Below, piece by piece: positions 16,245 through 24,256 of a DNA stretch of 38,847 nucleotides. This stretch comes from DATKZS01 sp035527835 [NCBI: bacterium] (GTDB lineage Bacteria > RBG-13-61-14). Made by a program: the position numbers and the translations under genes. How positions within the stretch are numbered: position 1 is the stretch's first letter; each line of letters opens with the position of its first letter. The stretch is taken from positions 1-38,847 of the forward strand of contig DATKZS010000184.1 in the NCBI GenBank assembly GCA_035527835.1, read 5' to 3'. Under the pieces are notes generated by a model that saw only the letters and a program-made list of their open reading frames with translations, was not told where the DNA came from and searched no databases.

Positions 16245-16259
16245 ATGAATGTTCATTTA
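16242..16259 (+). promoter_or_regulatory. FadR-type operator box
   Basis: TGAATGAATGTTCATTTA is a near-palindrome that matches the Bacillus FadR consensus TGAATGANTANTCATTCA at 14 of its 16 defined positions. It lies about 50 bases before the start of a FadR-like TetR gene. This supports autoregulation released by long-chain acyl-CoA. I found no second good copy in the window. Confidence 0.75.
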
Positions 16260-16310
16260 GGAACGCCTTGGGGGGCGTGATCGGGGCCGGGATGGCCCTC
16301 GGGTTCGAAG

Positions 16311-16961
16311 ATGTCTTCTGATCGTCAAGGTCCCAAACGCGACCGGATTCTGGAAGCGGCGGTGCGGGTTTTCGCGCGCAAGGGGTTTCACAACTCCCGG
16401 ATCGCGGAGATCGCGGATGAGGCCGGGGTCGCGAGCGGGACGATATACCTTTATTTCAAGAGCAAGGACGAGATTCTGATCAGCGTTTTCGAGGAGAGCC
16501 TGGACAAGATCATCCGTGACATCGAGGCGGAGCTTGAAGTGATTGACGACCCGCGGGAGCGGCTGCGGACGTTCATTCGGCGGCACCTGTGGCTGCTGCG
16601 GGAGCACCGGGAGCTGGCCGAGGTTTTGCAGGTGGAGCTCCGGCAGAGCCACAAGTTCATGAAGGAGTACGAGCCGCGGCACTGGGTCGAGTACCTGAAC
16701 ATCATCGCGGCGATCCTTAAAGAAGGGCAAAAGCGCGGGCTGTTCCGGCCCGACATCAGCCTGGGCATTTTCAAGCGGGCGGTGTTCGGGGCGCTGGACG
16801 AGATCGCGCTGCACTGGGTGATCACGAAAAAGAACGAGGGTTTCCTGGACCGCGCCGCGGAGCAGCTCTCGCGCCTCATTCTGGACGGGGCGACCTCGGG
16901 CGCGAAGGGTATGGAGGCCCGGCGCGCGGAGCCCAAGCTGAAAAGGGCGCGGCTGGCCTGA
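16311..16961 (+). CDS. fadR: TetR-family fatty-acid regulator, FadR (Bacillus) type
   Basis: This 216-residue regulator has an N-terminal TetR helix-turn-helix (RILEAAVRVFARKGFHNSRI and GVASGTIYLYFKSKDEIL, about 11-55). Its C-terminal domain matches the FadR/YsiA branch: LAEVLQVELRQS, YLNIIAAILKEG and FGALDEIALHWV line up with the Bacillus protein. Members of this branch repress fatty-acid degradation genes and are released by long-chain acyl-CoA. A matching operator lies upstream, and etfB-etfA follow on the same strand after a palindrome. This supports a role over acyl-CoA oxidation genes. The start has no strong binding site; the ATG was chosen by domain fit. The tail after about 195 (basic, Ala/Lys/Arg-rich) is longer than in Bacillus. 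Confidence 0.88.
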   Translation: MSSDRQGPKRDRILEAAVRVFARKGFHNSRIAEIADEAGVASGTIYLYFKSKDEILISVFEESLDKIIRDIEAELEVIDDPRERLRTFIRRHLWLLREHRELAEVLQVELRQSHKFMKEYEPRHWVEYLNIIAAILKEGQKRGLFRPDISLGIFKRAVFGALDEIALHWVITKKNEGFLDRAAEQLSRLILDGATSGAKGMEARRAEPKLKRARLA

Positions 16962-16999
16962 AAGGGCATGATTTGAGTAGAAATGGGTCAATTAATTCG

Positions 17000-17079
17000 C
17001 CGCAGATGAACGCGGATGAACGCGGATAATTTAATTAACTTGTCCGGATCAATCCGCGTTCATCCGCGTTCATCTGCGG
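17000..17079. repeat. Perfect interrupted palindrome, family B (GATGAACGCG units)
   Basis: The 28-base arms 17000-17027 and 17052-17079 are exact reverse complements; each consists of GATGAACGCG-type units repeated every 10 bases. The 24-base spacer is AT-rich. It lies between fadR and etfB. A diverged copy is at 27221-27359. Confidence 0.95.
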
Positions 17080-17158
17080 TTCATAAAAAAACATGGTATG
17101 AAAGCGGTCGTGTTAACCTTTTGGAAGGCATAATATTAGAAGGAAAGGAGGACGGATA

Positions 17159-17977
17159 GTGAAAATCGCGGTATGTATGAAACAGACCCCCGACACGGAA
17201 GCCACGATCAAGATCGCGGGGGACGGCAAGGGCATTGACGAGCAGAACATCAAGTGGATCATGAATCCCTATGACGAATATGCCACGGAGGTTGCGCTGC
17301 GGCTCAAGGAGAAGTTCGGCGGCGAGACCTGGGTGGTGACCATGGGCGGCGACCGGGTGGTCGAGTCCATGCGCACGGCGCTGGCCATGGGCATTGACAA
17401 GGGCGTGCACCTCAATGACCCGGCGTTCGCGGGCTCCGACGCCACCGGCGAGGCCAAGGCCATCGCGGCGGCTCTCAAGTCGCTTGGCCCCGACATCATC
17501 CTGTGCGGCAAGCAGGCCATTGACTGGGACATGTCGCAGGTCCCCGCCATGGTGGCGGAGTTCATGGACCTGCCGCAGTGCACCCTGTGCAGCTTTCTGG
17601 AGATCGCGGCCGACGGCAAGTCGGCGGTGGTCAAGCGCAAGATCGAGGGCGCGGAGGAGACGTACGAGATCAGCCTTCCCGCGGTCATCTCCATAGACAA
17701 GGGCAGCTCGGTGCACGGGTCGGACCCGATCCAGGAGGCCCGCTACGCCTCTCTGCCCGGCATCATGAAGGCGAAGAAGAAAGAGATCAAGAAGATGGGC
17801 ATGGCCGACGCCGGCCTGTCCGCGGCGGACGTGGGCGCGTCGGGGGCCAAGGTCAAGGTGGCGGCGTACGAGCCGCTGCCGGAGCGGGCCGCCGGCAAGG
17901 TCTTCAAGGAGCAGGAGACGGCGGACATGGTGAAGCAGGTGGTGAAGCTCTTGCGCGAAGAGGCCAAGGTCATCTGA
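17159..17977 (+). CDS. etfB: Electron transfer flavoprotein, beta subunit
   Basis: This 272-residue subunit pairs with EtfA to carry electrons from acyl-CoA dehydrogenases (or similar) to a membrane quinone reductase. It shows the family pattern MKIAVCMKQTPDTE at the N-terminus, WIMNPYDEYATEVALRLKE, the AMP-site region CGKQAIDWDMSQVPAMVAE, and PAVISIDKG. It starts with GTG at 17159, with AAAGGAGG about 8 bases upstream. etfA follows 47 bases later with its own strong site. The unit lies downstream of fadR, which suggests fatty acyl-CoA control. The C-terminus (after about 225) is somewhat longer than in minimal EtfB, as in anaerobic and non-canonical types; I cannot say from sequence alone whether it bifurcates electrons. 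Confidence 0.96.
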   Translation: MKIAVCMKQTPDTEATIKIAGDGKGIDEQNIKWIMNPYDEYATEVALRLKEKFGGETWVVTMGGDRVVESMRTALAMGIDKGVHLNDPAFAGSDATGEAKAIAAALKSLGPDIILCGKQAIDWDMSQVPAMVAEFMDLPQCTLCSFLEIAADGKSAVVKRKIEGAEETYEISLPAVISIDKGSSVHGSDPIQEARYASLPGIMKAKKKEIKKMGMADAGLSAADVGASGAKVKVAAYEPLPERAAGKVFKEQETADMVKQVVKLLREEAKVI

Positions 17978-18024
17978 CCGGGCGCCAAGAGATGTAACTG
18001 CGTGAGCGACAAGGAGAGGATAAA

Positions 18025-19002
18025 ATGGCAAGCGGTGTAATGATAGTGGCGGAACATAGGGACGGGAAACTTCGGAAGATTTCCCTCGAGCTTCTGGGCG
18101 TGGGCAAGAAGCTGGCCGGAGAGCTCGGCGGCGGGCTCTCGGCCTGCGTGATCGGCAAGGGCGTGGAGGGTCTGGCCAAGGACCTCGGCAAGTTCGGCGC
18201 CGAAAAAGTATTTGTCTGCGACGCCGACATCTTCGCGGCCTATTCTCCGGACGGCTTCGCGGCGGCGCTGGCGGCGGCGGCCAAGCAGGCGGACCCGGCG
18301 CTCATCCTGATGGGCGCGTCGGTGACGGGCAAGGACCTGGCGCCGCGGGCGGCGGCCAAGCTCGGCACCGGGCTGTCGTCGGACTGCGTGGACGTGAAGG
18401 TCGAGGGCGGCAAGGTCATCTGCAAGCGGCCGGTTTACTCGGGCAAGTGCTTTGCCAGGACGGAGGCCGTGAGCTCGCCCGCCATGGTGAGCGTCCGGCC
18501 CAACGTGTTCCCGGCCGCCGCGGAAGTGAACGCCGCGGGCGCGGTGGTCAAGGTTGACGCGGGCGTGTCATCGGTCAAGGCCAAGGTCAAGGAGCTGAAG
18601 GTGACCGCGACCGGGCGGCCGGAGCTCACCGAGGCCGAGCGGATCGTGTCCGGCGGACGCGGCATGAAGGACAAGGCCAACTTCAAGATTCTGGAGGACC
18701 TGGCCGACGCGATCCACGCCGCGGTGGGCGCCTCCCGCGCGGCGGTGGACTCGGGCTATGCCGACGTATCGCAGCAGGTCGGGCAGACCGGAAAGGTCGT
18801 CAACCCCACCCTCTACCTGGCCTTCGGAATCTCCGGCGCCATCCAGCACCTCGCCGGAATGCGGACCTCCAAGGTCATCGTCGCCGTCAACAAGGACGCC
18901 GACGCCCCCATCTTCCAGAAAGCCGACTACGGAATCGTGGACGACCTGTTCAAGGTCGTGCCCGTCATGACCGAGGAGCTCAAGAAAATGCTCGCCGAAT
19001 AA
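18025..19002 (+). CDS. etfA: Electron transfer flavoprotein, alpha subunit
   Basis: This 325-residue FAD-binding subunit has the C-terminal signature [10 protein letters not shown], then [38 protein letters not shown] and [16 protein letters not shown]. These surround the FAD in all EtfA proteins. The N-terminal half is the usual alpha/beta domain ([14 protein letters not shown]). The start has AAGGAGAGG about 8 bases upstream. It follows etfB directly and the pair ends at a strong intrinsic terminator, so etfBA is a self-contained unit. One detail: the commonly seen GIVGDLF is GIVDDLF here. Confidence 0.97.
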   Translation: MASGVMIVAEHRDGKLRKISLELLGVGKKLAGELGGGLSACVIGKGVEGLAKDLGKFGAEKVFVCDADIFAAYSPDGFAAALAAAAKQADPALILMGASVTGKDLAPRAAAKLGTGLSSDCVDVKVEGGKVICKRPVYSGKCFARTEAVSSPAMVSVRPNVFPAAAEVNAAGAVVKVDAGVSSVKAKVKELKVTATGRPELTEAERIVSGGRGMKDKANFKILEDLADAIHAAVGASRAAVDSGYADVSQQVGQTGKVVNPTLYLAFGISGAIQHLAGMRTSKVIVAVNKDADAPIFQKADYGIVDDLFKVVPVMTEELKKMLAE

Positions 19003-19025
19003 CGCGTCGCCCCCCCCAAGAGCGG

Positions 19026-19067
19026 AAAACCCGCCCCTGTTCTCCATCGAGCAGGGGCGGGTTTTTT
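19026..19067 (+). terminator. Intrinsic terminator after etfA
   Basis: AAACCCGCCCCTG (19027-19039) pairs with CAGGGGCGGGTTT across a 12-base loop and runs into TTTTTT (19062-19067). It follows the etfA stop by about 25 bases. Confidence 0.92.
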
Positions 19068-19093
19068 CAGCTTTAAGCAAATTGAGATCAGCA

Positions 19094-19122
19094 TTGACAA
19101 GGATTCTTCAAGAGTGTAATTA
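19094..19122 (+). promoter_or_regulatory. Putative promoter of the PIN gene
   Basis: TTGACA (19094-19099) is followed, after 17 bases, by TAATTA (19117-19122), or after 15 bases by TGTAAT. The ATG at 19130 lies 8-10 bases beyond, so the transcript would have a leader of only a few bases. No clear ribosome binding site is present. Confidence 0.45.
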
Positions 19123-19129
19123 AAGAGCA

Positions 19130-19588
19130 ATGATGCTCAAGCCAAAAATCTACCTGGACACGACCATCCCCAGCGCTTATCTTGACGATCGTGCTCCTGA
19201 TCGGCAACGGCTGACCAAAGCATTTTGGGAGCGCCGCATCAAAGATTATGATCCCGTCATTTCCGAGATCGTGATCAAGGAGATCCGTGACACTCGTGAT
19301 CCCGGCAAGCGCGAACGGATGGAGAACCTGGTCGTGAATTTTACTGTGCTTGAATTCGGAGATGAAGCCCGTGATCTGGCCCGGGAATACGTCAACTACG
19401 GAGTGTTCACCGAACGAAATATCGCCGACGCCAACCACGCGGCGATTGCCGTGGCCAACGGGATCGGCTATATTATTAGTTGGAACTTTCAACATCTGGT
19501 CAGGATTAAGACCCGTCGCGAGATTAATCTCGTGAATTCACTTCGCGGGTTCGGACCGGTTGAGATTGTCTCTCCTCCGGAATTATAG
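19130..19588 (+). CDS. PIN-domain protein, VapC-like
   Basis: This 152-residue protein has the PIN-domain acidic residues at expected places: Asp10 in IYLDTTIPSAY, Glu46 in VISEIVIKEI, and Asp100 in NIADANHAAIAV, followed by YIISWNFQHLV. PIN domains are magnesium-dependent ribonucleases and this size is typical of VapC toxins. The next gene (19601) is small and follows with its own strong binding site, so the pair may be a toxin-antitoxin unit in toxin-first order. This is inference, since the partner has no recognised DNA-binding motif. An alternative start is the ATG at 19133. A consensus -35 element lies 31 bases upstream and implies an almost leaderless message. Confidence 0.8.
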   Translation: MMLKPKIYLDTTIPSAYLDDRAPDRQRLTKAFWERRIKDYDPVISEIVIKEIRDTRDPGKRERMENLVVNFTVLEFGDEARDLAREYVNYGVFTERNIADANHAAIAVANGIGYIISWNFQHLVRIKTRREINLVNSLRGFGPVEIVSPPEL

Positions 19589-19600
19589 GAGGCCTCGGAA

Positions 19601-19786
19601 ATGATTGAGATAACCGAAGAGCAGAAGAAGCAACTCTGGAACGAAGTCCGCGAGGAATTCCCCGACGATGAAATGATGCAGGAAATCCACTTCGTGCGCC
19701 TGATGCACTACCTCCAGACCAAGGACCTGTCCCCGGAGGAGCAAATCAAATTTTACCATGACCGCGAACGTTCCCGCTCCCATTAA
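19601..19786 (+). CDS. Small acidic protein following the PIN gene
   Basis: This 61-residue protein (start MIEITEEQKKQLW, end HDRERSRSH) is charged, largely helical in character and has no domain I recognise. AGGAGG lies 8 bases before the ATG, and it begins 12 bases after the PIN stop, so the two are co-transcribed. Its size and place fit an antitoxin or regulatory partner of the PIN protein. No helix-turn-helix, ribbon or AbrB motif is visible, so that role is only inferred. Confidence 0.65.
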   Translation: MIEITEEQKKQLWNEVREEFPDDEMMQEIHFVRLMHYLQTKDLSPEEQIKFYHDRERSRSH

Positions 19787-19797
19787 CCTGTGGCCTC

Positions 19798-19828
19798 TGT
19801 GCGCCATCGAACAGGGTCGGGATTTTTT
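19798..19828 (+). terminator. Degraded terminator-like sequence
   Basis: GCCATCGAACAGGGTCGGGA followed by TTTTTT shares its loop and right arm with the etfA terminator (CCATCGAGCAGGGGCGGGTTT). The left arm no longer pairs well. It may be a decayed copy of that terminator. Confidence 0.35.
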
Positions 19829-19851
19829 CCGCATTATGCCTTGCCATTTCA

Positions 19852-19881
19852 TTGACACCTTTCAAGCGCCCGTGATACCCT
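19852..19881 (+). promoter_or_regulatory. Putative promoter of the nucleotidyltransferase gene
   Basis: TTGACA (19852-19857) and TACCCT (19876-19881) are 18 bases apart. The A of the ATG at 19888 is the seventh base after this -10 element. The -10 match is weak (3 of 6), but no ribosome binding site is present, so a leaderless start is plausible. Confidence 0.35.
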
Positions 19882-19887
19882 TATGAT

Positions 19888-20238
19888 ATGGAGGCGCAAA
19901 GGACATACGATTGGACGGTAACGCCGGAAAAAGTTGAGTCGGCGGTCCGGAGAATCATCGAGGCCGCGAAGCCGCTCCGGATAATCTTGTTTGGTTCCTA
20001 CATGCGAAAAACGGCCGGCGCCGACAGCGACCTGGATATCCTGGTCATTACCGGCGATGATGTTGACAACCCGCGCAAGGAAAGCGTCCGCCTCCGCCGG
20101 TCCTTGCGCGGAATCTCCATGCCCATGGATATTCTGGTGGTGCCCCGCTCGCAATGGGAGCAATTAAAGGACCGGCCGGGCCTGATCTATCGCGAGGCCG
20201 CGCGCGCGGGAAGGCTCGTTTATGAATCCTCACCCTGA
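19888..20238 (+). CDS. MNT-type nucleotidyltransferase
   Basis: This 116-residue minimal nucleotidyltransferase has the family motif ILFGSYMR (Gly36-Ser37) and DSDLDILV (Asp48, Asp50), with a third acidic residue in MPMDILVV. Such MntA-type proteins usually pair with a HEPN RNase and inactivate it by AMPylation. The expected HEPN gene overlaps the end of this one (ATG at 20222), but it is broken by a stop codon. The enzyme may thus be an orphan antitoxin. The first residues (MEAQRTYDWTVT) are encoded right after a possible promoter without any Shine-Dalgarno. Confidence 0.87.
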   Translation: MEAQRTYDWTVTPEKVESAVRRIIEAAKPLRIILFGSYMRKTAGADSDLDILVITGDDVDNPRKESVRLRRSLRGISMPMDILVVPRSQWEQLKDRPGLIYREAARAGRLVYESSP

Positions 20239-20342
20239 AGGCCGAGTCCCGGGTTCGCCCGAGGAGTGGATGAGCCACGCGTAAAGCGACCTGCGACTGA
20301 CCCGTCTGGCAGCCGGAGATAAATCCATCCGCCGCGGGCTCA
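20222..20342 (+). pseudogene. Broken HEPN-domain gene
   Basis: The ATG at 20222 overlaps the end of the nucleotidyltransferase gene, as usual for MNT-HEPN pairs. The frame reads EEWMSHA, a TAA at 20282-20284, and then SDLRLTRLAAGDKS. The pattern W-x-x-x-A-x-SDLxLxRLAAGD is the first helix of a HEPN domain, so the stop is a nonsense mutation at codon 21. Soon after GDKSIRR the family pattern ends, so most of the domain, including the RxxxxH catalytic motif, is lost. Confidence 0.7.
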
Positions 20343-20555
20343 GGAAGGCGGTCTCTCGCCTTTTTCATTTTGCACCCGGTCACTTGGTTCGGAAGGCTCT
20401 GAATCTCCCACAAATCGGCCTTTGTATTTTTTTCCCAGTTGCCGGTAATAATCCACTAACGCCGCCGTATCGTGGCCAAATTCTTCCGAGATTTGGTGGC
20501 GCACGGCCCTGATTTCATCAATGAGCACGTCTTTCTTGCACTTTCTTTTCTTCAT
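20340..20555 (-). CDS. Small antitoxin-like protein
   Basis: This 71-residue protein begins MKKRKCKKDVLIDEIRAVRH and continues QISEEFGHDTAALVDYYRQL. It resembles a widespread class of small proteins of the form D-x-I-x-EE-[IV]-R-x-x-R-x-x-I-x-x-E-[FY]-x-x-D, often seen beside toxin genes. I know no experimentally defined function for this family. A GAGG lies about 10 bases upstream. The C-terminal part (after about 50) is low in pattern and may be noise up to the stop. It faces the broken HEPN gene tail to tail and has no toxin partner on its own strand. Confidence 0.6.
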   Translation of the reverse strand: MKKRKCKKDVLIDEIRAVRHQISEEFGHDTAALVDYYRQLGKKYKGRFVGDSEPSEPSDRVQNEKGERPPS

Positions 20556-20593
20556 AGCTTTGAGTCCTCTGCGTCTCCGCGTTTAATTATACC

Positions 20594-21226
20594 TCAATGT
20601 GCGGCAAAAAACGCCTTTGCGCCCTCCAGGATGAACTGGACGGCGACGACGAGGATGATGAGTCCGGAGATGCGGGTGAGGACGTTGACGCCGGTGGCGC
20701 CGAGGATGGAGGCTAGGCGGGAGGACGCTCGGAGGATGATGAAGGTGGCGGCGAGGGCGAGGGCGGCGCAGAGGATGACGAGGAGCGGCGGCGCGGGAGG
20801 AGGGGCCTGCTGGGTGAGCGCGATCACGGCGGTGATGGCGCCGGGCCCGGAGAGCAGCGGGATGGCCAGCGGCACGATGGAGATGTCGGCCTTTTCCTCT
20901 CCTTCCTCTTCCTCGCTGGGCAGGATGCGCGCGCCGATCCTGGCGGCCGCCAGCATGGGCAGCGCCGTCATCGCGAGCACGATCCCGCCGGCCACCTCGA
21001 ACGCGGGCACGTCCACGCTGAACAGTTGCAGGATCCGGTCGCCGAACACCGCGAACATGGTGAGCACCGCGAGCGCCACCACGCAGGCCTTGCCCGCCAT
21101 CCTTCGCCGCGCCTTCTCGTCGTCCCGCGCGGTCATGCTCAGGAACAGCGGTACGCTGCCGAACGGGTCAATGATCGCGAAGAGTAATATAAAAATCTTG
21201 GCCCCGCTGACTATTACCTCGCTCAT
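20594..21226 (-). CDS. MarC-family integral membrane protein
   Basis: This 210-residue protein has six hydrophobic segments and the MarC/YhgN signatures IDPFGSVPLFLSMT near the N-terminus and PLAIPLLSGPGAITAVI in the middle. An acidic loop (PSEEEEGEEK, about 103-112) separates the halves. The family lies in the inner membrane; no transport role has been firmly shown. It is transcribed away from the epimerase gene at 21305, with 78 bases between the two starts. Its binding site is weak. Confidence 0.93.
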   Translation of the reverse strand: MSEVIVSGAKIFILLFAIIDPFGSVPLFLSMTARDDEKARRRMAGKACVVALAVLTMFAVFGDRILQLFSVDVPAFEVAGGIVLAMTALPMLAAARIGARILPSEEEEGEEKADISIVPLAIPLLSGPGAITAVIALTQQAPPPAPPLLVILCAALALAATFIILRASSRLASILGATGVNVLTRISGLIILVVAVQFILEGAKAFFAAH

Positions 21227-21304
21227 GATTTTTTCGCTTCGGCTTGAAGCCCTCCATATTTAAATTATAAGATACGCTATGGCGCGGGGCAAAGGAGGGC
21301 CGGG

Positions 21305-22333
21305 ATGAAAACTCTGGTGACCGGGGCGGCGGGCCTGATCGGGTCGGCGGTGGCGCGGGAGTTGCTGGCGGACGGCCAGGCGGTCAAGGCCATGGCGCAC
21401 CGCCGCGACAACCGCAACTTGAAGGGCCTGGACGTGGAGATAGTGCAGGGCGATCTCTTGGACCCGGACTCGCTCCACCGCGCGCTGGAGGGCTGCGACA
21501 AGCTCTATCACGTGGCCTCGATCTACGCGCACTGGCACCCGAAGGGCGCGGACTTCATCCGGCGCGTGAACATCGAGGGCACGAGGAACATCATGGAGGC
21601 CGCGGCGAAGCGAGAGCTAAGCCGGATCATCCACACCAGCTCCATCTCCGCGGTGGGTTTTTTCCCGGACCGGCCGAGCAACGAGGACGACTATCCGCGC
21701 GAGGAGGACCTCAAGCGCCAGCCCTACCGCGAGAGCAAGTACCGGAGCGAGCTGATCGCGAAGGAGTGGTCGAAAAAGCTGCCGGTGGTGATCGTGAACC
21801 CGTCGTCTCCCATCGGGGTGGGCGACTGGGTGCCGACGCCGACCGGGCGCACCATCCTGGATTTTCTGAACGGCAAGATGTTCGCGTACGTGGACGTGGG
21901 CATCAACGTGATTGACGTGGACGACTTGGCCCGGGGCTTCGTGCTCGCCGAGAAAAAGGGCAGGGTGGGGGAGCGCTACATCCTGGGCAACCGTAACCTC
22001 TATCTCAAGGACTTCTTCACGGCCATCGCCCAGATGACGGGCCTTGAGGCCCCGCGCGTGAAAATGCCCAAGCTGGTGGTCCGGCTGGTGGCGGAGGTGA
22101 ACGAAGCCATCGCCAACGTGACCAAGAAGGAGCCGCTGGCCGCGGTCGAGCAGGCGCTCCACCTCTCCTACAAGGAATTCGCGGACCTGACCAAGGCCAC
22201 GACCGAGCTGGATCTCCCCCGGAACGACTTCCGCATCGCCATCGGCAAGGCCGTGAAATATTATTTGGACACGGGCGCGGTCAAGCCGGAGCGGGCGAAG
22301 CTGATGACCCTCAACGAGGCGGCCTTGGGCTGA
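21305..22333 (+). CDS. NAD-dependent epimerase/dehydratase, HpnA-like
   Basis: This 342-residue extended short-chain dehydrogenase has the Rossmann motif TGAAGLIG (6-13) and the catalytic Tyr141/Lys145 in YRESK, with the Ser in HTSSISAVG. The stretch YAHWHPKGADFIRRVNIEGT resembles hopanoid-associated sugar epimerase HpnA and dihydroflavonol reductase-like enzymes. No squalene-hopene cyclase or hpn genes are in view, so a hopanoid role is only one option and sugar-nucleotide or steroid-like substrates are possible. AAAGGAGGG lies about 8 bases upstream of the ATG. It stands alone between MarC and a convergent cyclase gene. Confidence 0.85.
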   Translation: MKTLVTGAAGLIGSAVARELLADGQAVKAMAHRRDNRNLKGLDVEIVQGDLLDPDSLHRALEGCDKLYHVASIYAHWHPKGADFIRRVNIEGTRNIMEAAAKRELSRIIHTSSISAVGFFPDRPSNEDDYPREEDLKRQPYRESKYRSELIAKEWSKKLPVVIVNPSSPIGVGDWVPTPTGRTILDFLNGKMFAYVDVGINVIDVDDLARGFVLAEKKGRVGERYILGNRNLYLKDFFTAIAQMTGLEAPRVKMPKLVVRLVAEVNEAIANVTKKEPLAAVEQALHLSYKEFADLTKATTELDLPRNDFRIAIGKAVKYYLDTGAVKPERAKLMTLNEAALG

Positions 22334-22364
22334 GCCTTTGGCCTCGGCTGACCACGATCCGCGA

Positions 22365-24227
22365 TCATCCGCCGGGGAATTTGATGGTCTTGGTGAACGG
22401 CGACGGCGGCGCGGGGTGGACGTCGGCGGCCGAGTGCTTGAGTCCGCGGTCGGTCTTTTCATAGATGTAATAATCGGGCGGGCCGGTGGGGTGCTCATTT
22501 TTCTTGATGACGAGGTCGGCGACTTGGATGCTGTAAGTTGCGACCGGGTGCTCGTAGCCCTTGACCTGCATAAACTGGGGTTCGATGGATATGTTCACGC
22601 CCTCGAAGAAGATGCGCTTGACTTTTTCGTAGGTGTTCTCGGTCATGCGGACGTGTCCGATCTCGGCGGCTGACTCCATGCGGTTGGCGAGGTTGGTGGT
22701 CTCGCCGATGGTGGTGTATTCGAGCTTCATGTCGGAGCCAATGGCCCCGGCGATGACGTCGCCGGAGTTGAGTCCGATCCTCATTTCCAGTATCGTCTTG
22801 CCCTCGTTTTTTCTTTTTTCATTGATGCGGCGAATGGTGAGCTGCATCTCGATGGCGGCGGCCACCGCGCTCTCGGCATGGTTGTCCAGGACCACGGGCG
22901 CGCCGAAGATGGCGACAATGGCGTCTCCGATGTACTTGTCGGGCAGCCCTCCCCACTTCTTGATGACGGGGATCAGCTCGTTGAAATAATCGTTGAGCAT
23001 GCCCACCACTTCCTCCGGCCTCATGCGCTGGGTGATGAAGGAGAAGCCGGCGAAGTCGGTGAAGAGGTTGGTGATGTCCACCCGCCGGCCGCCGAGCACC
23101 AGGCCGTGCTTGGCCACCTGCTCGGCCAGCTCCTTGGACAGGAGCTTCTCCAGCGTCTGCTTCATGTTGAAGCGCTCCTTGAGCCCCTTCACCATGTCGT
23201 TGAAGACCGCGATCAGCTTCTGGAACTCGGCGGCGCCCCCGCTGGTGATGACGTGATCGTAATCCTGCCGGATCACGGCCTCGGTGCCCTCCACCAGGCC
23301 GCGGATCGGCTGCGAGATCCGCCGGCTGAGCGCGCTGGTGATCAGGGTGATGATCAGGCCGGTGAGCAGGGCGATCACGATGATGGCGCCGCCGACCTCC
23401 CACATCATGCGCTTGACGCGGCCGGCGTCGAGGTCTATGGAGAAGGCGTTATAGAAGCCGCCGGCCTCCGAGGCGAGCCACACCGTGAACCACGTGCCCC
23501 ACTGGTCGGTGTCGAACTTCGGGAATACGCTAAGGTAATAGTGGCGCGGGTTATTGTAATAGCCGGGCCCGCTTTGCAGGTATCCTCTCCAGTACTGGTC
23601 GCCGTGCTGGTTCACGTCGTAGGGATAGCCGGGGTAGGTGCTGTCGGTCCAGTCAAAGCCGTCAATCAGGAAGGCAAAGGTCTTGCCGTCGTCCACCATG
23701 ACGTAGATGTCGGAGAGGTCGAGCCCGGCCCGGCGCGAGAATTCCTTGGTCTCGATGATGCGGGCCTTGTATTTCCGGAACAGGTCGAGCAGCCCCGGCT
23801 CCGCGGCGAACCGCGCCCGCCAGAAGGCAAACGCCCCGCGCGCCTTGCCGTAATCAAAGTCGGCGGTGTCCGCCTCCGCTTCCGAAAGCGCCTTCCTCAT
23901 TTCCTCTTCCGGCGGCAGCTCGTTTTTTTCGAGGAGCAGGTTAAACGTCCAGATCAGGCTGTCCTCGTCGTAGCCCTGGGCCGCGGCCGGGATTTGCAGG
24001 GCGAAGCGGTCCATGCGCTCGAGCTCGGACTGGGTGAAGCCGCTCTTGACGCCGGCGAGCACGGTGCGGGCCTGGCCGATCAGGGAGTCGAGGGCCTGCC
24101 ACGGCCTTCCCACCTCCAGCACCAGCACCGGCAGGGCCACGACCAGGACCAGGATCACCCCGAACACCGCGAGCTGGGTCCGAAAGGAGAGCCCGCTCTT
24201 TTCCTCATTAATGTTGCACTCGCTCAT
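22365..24227 (-). CDS. Membrane adenylate cyclase (class III) with HAMP domain
   Basis: This 620-residue protein has a membrane helix (16-40), a periplasmic domain (about 41-275), a second helix (278-300), a HAMP linker (301-352) and a class III cyclase domain (about 380-570). Catalytic residues are present: metal Asp391 (FTDFAGFS) and Asp435 (YIGDAIVAIFG), the adenine-selecting Lys431, Thr505 at the second selector site, and Asn512/Arg516 in TTNLANRME. The Lys/Thr pair points to cAMP, not cGMP. The periplasmic part is rich in Tyr, Trp and Gly and may sense a ligand. The ATG at 24227 has CGGAG upstream; a GTG at 24260 would overlap the GH172 stop. It is directly downstream of the GH172 gene in the same direction, so cAMP output may be linked to that enzyme's substrate (inference). 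Confidence 0.92.
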   Translation of the reverse strand: MSECNINEEKSGLSFRTQLAVFGVILVLVVALPVLVLEVGRPWQALDSLIGQARTVLAGVKSGFTQSELERMDRFALQIPAAAQGYDEDSLIWTFNLLLEKNELPPEEEMRKALSEAEADTADFDYGKARGAFAFWRARFAAEPGLLDLFRKYKARIIETKEFSRRAGLDLSDIYVMVDDGKTFAFLIDGFDWTDSTYPGYPYDVNQHGDQYWRGYLQSGPGYYNNPRHYYLSVFPKFDTDQWGTWFTVWLASEAGGFYNAFSIDLDAGRVKRMMWEVGGAIIVIALLTGLIITLITSALSRRISQPIRGLVEGTEAVIRQDYDHVITSGGAAEFQKLIAVFNDMVKGLKERFNMKQTLEKLLSKELAEQVAKHGLVLGGRRVDITNLFTDFAGFSFITQRMRPEEVVGMLNDYFNELIPVIKKWGGLPDKYIGDAIVAIFGAPVVLDNHAESAVAAAIEMQLTIRRINEKRKNEGKTILEMRIGLNSGDVIAGAIGSDMKLEYTTIGETTNLANRMESAAEIGHVRMTENTYEKVKRIFFEGVNISIEPQFMQVKGYEHPVATYSIQVADLVIKKNEHPTGPPDYYIYEKTDRGLKHSAADVHPAPPSPFTKTIKFPGG

Positions 24228-24256
24228 CCTTGAATTTCTCCGATTCCGATTGATGG

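Noticed and set aside
22878-24233. Long plus-strand open frame opposite the cyclase gene
   Set aside because: Composition is the typical shadow of a GC-rich gene and the minus-strand protein has all cyclase residues.
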